DNA of 64,000 nucleotides from Anthropogastromicrobium sp963652495 (GTDB lineage Bacteria > Bacillota > Clostridia > Lachnospirales > Lachnospiraceae), in NCBI GenBank assembly GCA_963652495.1, contig CAVJTU010000007.1, forward strand, positions 1 through 64,000, given 5' to 3'. Below, in pieces: positions 59,223 through 64,000 of this stretch; position 1 is the stretch's first letter, and each line of letters begins with the position of its first letter. The position numbers were made by a program, and so were the translations under genes. The notes beneath the pieces are model-generated. The model ran no database searches, had not been told where the DNA came from, and saw only the letters and a list, made by a program, of their open reading frames with translations.

Positions 59223-60212
59223 ATGCGTGTAATCGTAACAGGAGCGACAAGCTTCATCGGAAGCCATGCCGTACAGGAGCTTGTCAGCCAGGGCTTTGAA
59301 GTCTGCGCACTGATCCGGCCAAACTCGGCAGGCCGTAAAAAATTAGAGAAGATGATTTTGCAGAAAGAACGGCTTGAGATTATTGAGTGTGAGTTAAGCA
59401 AACTCAAAGAACTGGCGATGAGTGCTAAGAAAAATGGGCAGGTCAGTCAAAATGGTCAAACCAGTCAGCTTAGTCCAATCGGACAGAAATGGGCGCATGA
59501 TCTGGGAAGGGCCGATTACTGGCTGCATCTTGGCTGGGACGGCTCAGGAAGTGATAACCGAAAGCTTTCGGATGTACAGTCAATGAATGCCGTCTATGCG
59601 CTTGATGCACTTGAGGCGGCAGCGGTCTCCCACTGTAAACGTTTCCTTTTCTGTGGCTCTCAGGCAGAATATGGTGTGCGAAATACAACGATGCGTGAGA
59701 CAGATATGCTGCATCCTCTTTCTGAATATGGAAAGGCAAAAGCAAAAGTAGGAGAGTTTGCGCCTGTGCGTGCAAAAGAGTTAGGAATTACGTACATTCA
59801 TACGCGTGTCTTTTCTGTATATGGACCGGGCGACCATCCGTGGTCACTCGTTGCCAGTGCGATTCGCACCTTTCAGGAGAACGGTACGATGGAGTTTGGT
59901 GCGTGTACACAGCTGTGGAATTATCTTTATATCACCGACGCGATTCGCGCGCTTATGCTGCTTTTGACAGGTGATGCACCGGCAGGTGTATATAATGTAG
60001 CCGGGGAGGACACGAGACCGCTTCGCGAATACATCGAGGCGATTCATGCGTTGTGCGGCGGACATGGTATCTGTCAATATGGTAAACGGCCGCCGAATGC
60101 GGAGGGTGTGACGTCGCTTGATCCGGACATTACGAAGCTAAAAGAGGCGACAGGATTTCATCAGGAGATTTCTTTCGAGCAGGGAATCCAAATGATGATA
60201 GTTCACAGGTAA
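59223..60212 (+). CDS. NAD-dependent epimerase/dehydratase family protein (extended SDR)
   Basis: A 329 aa Rossmann protein with TGATSFIGSHA near residue 6 and the catalytic YGKAK near residue 168; the Ser of the triad lies in FCGSQAEYG near 143. It probably reduces or epimerises the nucleotide sugar made by the preceding enzymes. A short Gln/Ser/Asn stretch with repeated NGQ (residues 69-83) is an insertion between strand and helix. The start codon follows the previous stop by one base. Exact reaction unknown; 4-keto reduction or a YerF-like step are options. Confidence 0.78.
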   Translation: MRVIVTGATSFIGSHAVQELVSQGFEVCALIRPNSAGRKKLEKMILQKERLEIIECELSKLKELAMSAKKNGQVSQNGQTSQLSPIGQKWAHDLGRADYWLHLGWDGSGSDNRKLSDVQSMNAVYALDALEAAAVSHCKRFLFCGSQAEYGVRNTTMRETDMLHPLSEYGKAKAKVGEFAPVRAKELGITYIHTRVFSVYGPGDHPWSLVASAIRTFQENGTMEFGACTQLWNYLYITDAIRALMLLLTGDAPAGVYNVAGEDTRPLREYIEAIHALCGGHGICQYGKRPPNAEGVTSLDPDITKLKEATGFHQEISFEQGIQMMIVHR

Positions 60213-60305
60213 GGTTGCAAGGGCGGTTTCTCTTGCCGCCGATTTAAATGCTGACGTGAACAGTAACATTAAGCAGCGGTGATTTTAGGAAGGGCATGTA
60301 AAAAT

Positions 60306-61472
60306 ATGGGAAATTGTATTTCATGCAAGGCATCTCTGGCAGGAACCGAGATCATTGCATTTGACAATATGCCGGCAGCAGCACAGCACATGCCGGATGA
60401 AGAACAGGTAAAAAATGACAGAGGAATCCATCTGCCGTTATGCCAATGTAAGAAGTGCGGCTTGATTCAGTTTGACTGCGAGCCGGTAGCATATTATCGC
60501 GATGTCATCCGTGCAGGAGGTTATTCCACTACCATGGTGGAACTGCGCCGCCGTCAATATCAGGAGTTTATTGGACGCTATCACCTTGAAGGAAAGAAAA
60601 TCATCGAGGCTGGCTGTGGCAGAGGCGAGTTTCTTCGCGTGTTACAGGAGTTTCCGGTAAAAGGATATGGCATTGAACACGATTCTGAGCTGGCACAGAT
60701 CGCAAGAGATGGCGGATTAGCTGTTATGGATGGTTTTACAGAATACCCAGACCAACAGCTTGCAAATGGCTCGTTTGATGCATTTTTATCCTTTAATTTT
60801 TTGGAGCATCAGCCATCTCCGGATGTGATGCTGACCTGTCTGTACAATAACTTGACAGAGGACGGTGTGGGTCTGATTACGGTACCAAGTTTTGAGTACA
60901 TCACCGATCACAACACCTATTATGAGCTGATTCACGATCATTTAGCATACTATACGTTTGATTCACTGACCTATCTGCTCAATCAGAATGGCTTTGTCGT
61001 GGAGAGCAAGGAGATGATCAACCGCGATACGCTCTCCGTGATGGTGCGAAAGAGCAAAGATCTGATTTCACCGGTATCCTCATGGAAGGATTTTACACCG
61101 GAAATTACCGCTCTCGGTGACAGCTTACGCAGCATTCGTGCACAGATGGAGAATCTTTCAAAAGAATTAGAAGGAAAACATCTGGCAATATGGGGTGCAA
61201 GCCATCAGGGCTTTACACTTGCGGCAACGACTTGTCTGGGCGAAAAAGCAGAGTATATCATTGATTCTGCACCATTTAAGCATGGAAAATATGCTCCGGC
61301 ATCGCATCTTTTGATCGTATCGCCAGAAACAGCACTGAAGAATCCGCCAGATGCGATTTTAATCGCAGCGCCAGGTTACACCGATGAGATTGCAAGTGTA
61401 ATTCGCGTTCGTTTCCCAGAGACGGTGCGTATCTTCGCAATCCGCAGTAATCAGATTGAAGAAATTTTATAA
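60306..61472 (+). CDS. SAM-dependent sugar C-methyltransferase-like protein
   Basis: A 388 aa methyltransferase with three parts: an N-terminal zinc-binding domain (CISCKASL near residue 4, CQCKKCGL near 46), a central SAM domain with EAGCGRGEF near residue 105 and a C-terminal C-methyltransferase-type domain (WGASHQGFTLA near residue 300). The order is that of sugar C-methyltransferases such as TylC3. I start at 60306 behind GGAAGG. Such enzymes usually act next to a keto group of an NDP-sugar, which fits this locus. The C-terminal domain may instead bind a second ligand; methyl position unknown. Confidence 0.78.
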   Translation: MGNCISCKASLAGTEIIAFDNMPAAAQHMPDEEQVKNDRGIHLPLCQCKKCGLIQFDCEPVAYYRDVIRAGGYSTTMVELRRRQYQEFIGRYHLEGKKIIEAGCGRGEFLRVLQEFPVKGYGIEHDSELAQIARDGGLAVMDGFTEYPDQQLANGSFDAFLSFNFLEHQPSPDVMLTCLYNNLTEDGVGLITVPSFEYITDHNTYYELIHDHLAYYTFDSLTYLLNQNGFVVESKEMINRDTLSVMVRKSKDLISPVSSWKDFTPEITALGDSLRSIRAQMENLSKELEGKHLAIWGASHQGFTLAATTCLGEKAEYIIDSAPFKHGKYAPASHLLIVSPETALKNPPDAILIAAPGYTDEIASVIRVRFPETVRIFAIRSNQIEEIL

Positions 61473-61488
61473 TTTGGACGAGCTTCGG

Positions 61489-61572
61489 GAGCAGACATCT
61501 ACAAAAGCAATGCCGTAAAGCGAAGCGATCAGGCTTGCGTTGTAGATTGTCTGTCGAGAAGCTTTTAGAGAA
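61489..61572 (-). repeat. Second copy of the fumC-hdrB hairpin element (inner part)
   Basis: In reverse orientation it repeats GTAGATTGTCTGTCGAGAAG, GCAATGCCGTAAAGCGAAGC and AGACATCTAC from 5838-5921. Outer ATGCCGCGAT arms are absent. It lies between the methyltransferase and alcohol dehydrogenase genes. Confidence 0.75.
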
Positions 61573-61589
61573 AGGCATGGTTATCATAT

Positions 61590-62651
61590 ATGAAGGCATT
61601 TGTATTAAGAGAGCCGGGTGTTGTCGGCTATGAGCAGGTTCCAGAGCCAGTGCTGACTCCATATGGAGCCATCTTAAAGCCGGTCGCTGTCGCACCTTGC
61701 TCATCGGATGTCCACACCGTTTTCGGCGGTGGCTCCAGAAAGGCACCGAATCTGGTACTTGGTCATGAGTGTGTGGCACGTGTGCTGGAGGTTGGCGAGT
61801 ATGTGAACGATTTTGTGCCGGGCGAGCTGGTCGCGGTACCGGCCATCACACCGGATTGGCGTGCAAAGAGCATTCAGGAGCATAATTTTAAACATGCCTC
61901 TGCACCGTTTTCCGGCCATCAGCTCGGACGTAGCCAACCGGGTGTCTTTGCCGAGCGTTTCCTGATTCCAGATGCGGATACGACACTGGCAAAGATTCCA
62001 GAGGGTGTCAGCTTAGAGCAGGCATTGATGTGTGTGGATGTTGTGACAACAGGCTTTACCGGTGCGCAGAATGCAAATATCAAATTCGGTGATACTGTTG
62101 TTGTCATGGGAATCGGACCGATCGGTCTGATGGCAGTAGCAGGAGCCGCACACTTAGGAGCCGCAAGGATTCTTGCTGTCGGCAGCAGACCGCTCTGCGT
62201 TAAGACTGCTTACGAGTTTGGCGCAACCGAAGTATTAAGCTACAAGAATGGCGATATTGTAGGGCAGGTGATGGAGCGCACAGATGGCGTTGGCGCCGAC
62301 AGTGTAATCATCTGCGGTGGAAACGATGAGGTATTCGCACAGGCAATCGACATGGTGCGCTACGGCATCGGAACCGTCTCCAACGTCAACTACTTTGGCG
62401 GAACCGGAAATCTGCCATTTCCGAAATTCTCCGGTGGACGCGGCATGGCAGGAAAAACCATCCGCACCGAGCTGGCAGAGGGTGGACGTGCCCGCATTGA
62501 GCGTATGCTTGCCATGGTACAGTACGGCAGAATCCATCCAGAGAAGCTCGTCACCCATCACCTTCATGGACTCGATCAGGTCGAGGAGGCGCTGTATCTG
62601 ATGCGCGACAAGCCTGCTGACCTAATAAAAGTGATGGTTACTATGGAATAA
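61590..62651 (+). CDS. NADP-dependent secondary alcohol dehydrogenase-like (CbADH family)
   Basis: A 353 aa zinc-type medium-chain dehydrogenase that matches clostridial secondary (isopropanol) alcohol dehydrogenase in residue numbering. Zinc ligands are Cys37, His59 and Asp150 with Glu60 nearby; there is no four-cysteine structural zinc lobe. The coenzyme residues Gly198, Ser199, Arg200 and Tyr218, which give NADP specificity in the C. beijerinckii enzyme, are all present. Family members reduce methyl ketones. Inside this sugar cluster it could reduce an acetyl side chain to 1-hydroxyethyl. Alternatively it is an unrelated fermentation enzyme. Confidence 0.87.
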   Translation: MKAFVLREPGVVGYEQVPEPVLTPYGAILKPVAVAPCSSDVHTVFGGGSRKAPNLVLGHECVARVLEVGEYVNDFVPGELVAVPAITPDWRAKSIQEHNFKHASAPFSGHQLGRSQPGVFAERFLIPDADTTLAKIPEGVSLEQALMCVDVVTTGFTGAQNANIKFGDTVVVMGIGPIGLMAVAGAAHLGAARILAVGSRPLCVKTAYEFGATEVLSYKNGDIVGQVMERTDGVGADSVIICGGNDEVFAQAIDMVRYGIGTVSNVNYFGGTGNLPFPKFSGGRGMAGKTIRTELAEGGRARIERMLAMVQYGRIHPEKLVTHHLHGLDQVEEALYLMRDKPADLIKVMVTME

Positions 62652-62655
62652 AAAT

Positions 62656-62797
62656 TGTTCACGGGGCACGAAAAGTTAGGGAAGCCCCGAGGCGAATGTG
62701 CTTTACGGTACGGGCGGTTTTGCGAAGGACGTCCTGTGAACATAAAAAAGTCACTTCGCCGAGTGGGCGTTTCGTGAAGATAGATTCCCGTGAACAG
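62656..62797 (+). repeat. TGTTCACGGG inverted-repeat element
   Basis: Perfect 10 bp ends TGTTCACGGG (62656-62665) and CCCGTGAACA (62787-62796) enclose 120 bp with internal short stems (GGGGC/GCCCC, GGCGAA/TTCGCC). The ends resemble those of the element at 48848. It accounts for most of the 219 bp gap before the glycosyltransferase. Confidence 0.55.
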
Positions 62798-62870
62798 CAA
62801 AAAAGAAAGTAAAAGAAAGCGAAAAGCAAAAGAAAGCAAAAAGCGAAAAGAAAGATTAGAAGGCACATTC

Positions 62871-63896
62871 ATGAAAACAATCAGTATTGTAGTGCCCTGT
62901 TACAACGAAGAGGAGAATGTTCAGGCGATGGCCGATGCGCTTCGCGAGACATTCAAAAAGGAACTTCCGGCCTACCGCTACGAAATCCTTTTTATCGACA
63001 ACGATTCAAAAGACAGGACAAGAGACATTATCCGAAAACTCTGCGCAGAGGATAAGGGAATCAAGGGAATTTTTAATGCGAAAAATTTTGGACAGTTCAA
63101 CTCACCTTACTATGCCATGCTCCAGACAACAGGAGATGCCACGGTGTTGATGGCTGCCGATTTTCAGGACCCGGTCGAGATGATCCCAAAATATGTAAAA
63201 GAGTGGGAGAACGGGTACAAAATTGTAATTGGAATCAAAAAGTCCAGCCAGGAAAACAAGATCATGTACTGGCTTCGCGGCTGTTACTATAAATTGATCA
63301 AAAAGCTCTCCGATGTAGAGCAGATCGAGCAGTTTACCGGTTTTGGTCTCTATGATAAGAAGTTTATAAATGTCATGAGAGAACTTGACGATCCGACACC
63401 ATTCCTTCGAGGCATCGTAGCGGAGCTTGGCTTTAAGCGAAAGGAAATTCCTTACGAGCAGCCAAAGAGACGTGCGGGAAAGACAAGCAACAACTTCTAT
63501 CGCCTGTACGATGCCGCAATGTTAAGCATCACTTCTTATACGAAGGTAGGACTTCGACTGGCAACCTTTATCGGTATGACCGTCGGCTGCATCAGCTTGA
63601 TCGTTGCCATCGTCTATCTGATTTTAAAGCTTCTGTTCTGGGACAACTTCCCGGCAGGTATGGCACCGCTTTTGATTGTCACATGTCTGCTTGGTTCCAT
63701 GCAGCTGTTCTTCATCGGTATGATTGGTGAGTATATCATGAGCATCAATGACCGCGTAAAGAAGCGTCCGCTTGTCGTGGAGGATGAACGTTTGAATTTT
63801 ACAAAAACGCCTGAGGATGCAGAAACAGCAGAGAAATTTGCAGCTTGCAAGACAGAAAACGAAGTCACAGACGGCAAGAGTGCAAAAGAAAAGTGA
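62871..63896 (+). CDS. Family 2 glycosyltransferase, GtrB/DPM1-like
   Basis: Transfers a sugar from a nucleotide donor to a polyprenyl phosphate at the membrane. The 341 aa protein begins with a GT-A domain: VVPCYNEEENV near residue 6, DNDSKD near 44, ADFQDP (metal-binding region) near 95 and a QxxRW-type counterpart KRRAGKTSNN near 200. Two membrane segments near residues 225-260 and 262-292 follow, then a Lys/Glu-rich tail. I start at 62871 behind AGAAGG; the open frame upstream is a Lys-rich non-coding run within the repeat region. It likely serves the surface polysaccharide of this locus. Confidence 0.87.
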   Translation: MKTISIVVPCYNEEENVQAMADALRETFKKELPAYRYEILFIDNDSKDRTRDIIRKLCAEDKGIKGIFNAKNFGQFNSPYYAMLQTTGDATVLMAADFQDPVEMIPKYVKEWENGYKIVIGIKKSSQENKIMYWLRGCYYKLIKKLSDVEQIEQFTGFGLYDKKFINVMRELDDPTPFLRGIVAELGFKRKEIPYEQPKRRAGKTSNNFYRLYDAAMLSITSYTKVGLRLATFIGMTVGCISLIVAIVYLILKLLFWDNFPAGMAPLLIVTCLLGSMQLFFIGMIGEYIMSINDRVKKRPLVVEDERLNFTKTPEDAETAEKFAACKTENEVTDGKSAKEK

Positions 63897-63952
63897 AGAA
63901 AGCGGAATGCTGGAAAGACAAATTTTGGACAGCCGAATGAGAGGAATTAAGA

Positions 63953-64000
63953 GTGGAATTTGACAAGACAACACAGGATGCGTTAAAGCTCATCCACGAG
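63953..64000 (+). CDS. Start of a further gene (cut by window end)
   Basis: A GTG at 63953, eight bases after GAGAGGA, opens a frame of 16 codons (EFDKTTQDALKLIHE after the start) to the window end. Too short to name. Position after the glycosyltransferase suggests another gene of the sugar locus. Confidence 0.5.
   Translation, partial: MEFDKTTQDALKLIHE

Noticed and set aside
1..64000. tRNA, rRNA or transposase genes
   Set aside because: None could be recognised on either strand; the T-box leaders contain short tRNA-interacting motifs but are not tRNA genes.

Overview
The window reads as chromosomal DNA of an anaerobic low-to-mid GC Firmicute, most likely a Lachnospiraceae gut bacterium. 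The signs are AGGAGG-type ribosome binding sites, T-box leaders in front of threonyl-tRNA synthetase and a tryptophan transporter, a clostridial-type Rex operator, soluble Hdr/Flx/fumarate reductase genes with no membrane anchor, a methionine synthase with a separate reactivation protein, and a pectin-type GH105 hydrolase. I cannot name the genus. No tRNA, rRNA, CRISPR, prophage or insertion-sequence transposase was seen.

Layout. 1-3.1 kb: DNA ligase (ligA) and homoserine O-acyltransferase (metA). 3.2-15.0 kb: the most striking region, an apparent single operon of malate dehydrogenase, fumarase, HdrB-HdrC-HdrA, an MvhD/FlxD protein, two Flx-type iron-sulfur proteins, a FlxA-type NAD(P)H flavoprotein, and an anchorless fumarate reductase pair (FrdB-like, FrdA-like). 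It is preceded by a promoter with a Rex (NADH/NAD+ sensor) operator and closed by a terminator. An AspT/SucE-type carrier follows. Read together this is oxaloacetate to malate to fumarate to succinate to export, with a flavin-based electron-bifurcation module inserted between fumarase and fumarate reductase. I infer a soluble complex in which NADH oxidation by fumarate drives ferredoxin reduction.

16.5-25.9 kb: a CydDC-like heterodimeric ABC exporter, a YgbA_NO-family protein, a secreted DUF885 peptidase-like protein, a membrane-anchored NodB-type deacetylase-like protein, and a subgroup Ic aspartate aminotransferase. 26.0-29.4 kb: a TrpXYZ-type ABC importer on the minus strand under a T-box whose specifier reads UGG (Trp). 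29.6-36.1 kb: a secreted acidic protein, an LCP cell-wall ligase, a zinc-ribbon protein, a GlmM-type mutase, GH105, and a small DUF6472-like protein. 36.2-38.3 kb: Thr T-box and a ThrRS lacking the TGS domain. 38.5-40.2 kb: two divergently transcribed HTH regulators with S24-like C-terminal domains that lack the catalytic Ser/Lys. 40.3-42.7 kb: SulP transporter and a lone trpF. 43.0-47.1 kb: metF, MetH-activation protein, metH. 47.3-48.8 kb: ABC-F ATPase. 49.2-53.9 kb: lipoprotein, ABC ATPase with an Asn/His-rich tail, and an apparently duplicated permease.

54.1-64 kb: a cell-surface sugar locus: rfbF, rfbG, rfbH, a ThDP enzyme that fits YerE, an SDR, a sugar C-methyltransferase-like protein, an NADP-type secondary alcohol dehydrogenase, a GtrB/DPM1-like glycosyltransferase, and the start of one more gene. 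The set suggests a CDP-3,6-dideoxyhexose carrying a two-carbon branch, as in yersiniose.

Intergenic spaces hold several families of short inverted-repeat elements (a TGATACCAG-ended family with six copies or fragments, a GCGGTGAGACG stem-loop family, and a long nested hairpin present once in each orientation). They have no coding capacity and look like MITE- or REP-like repeats.
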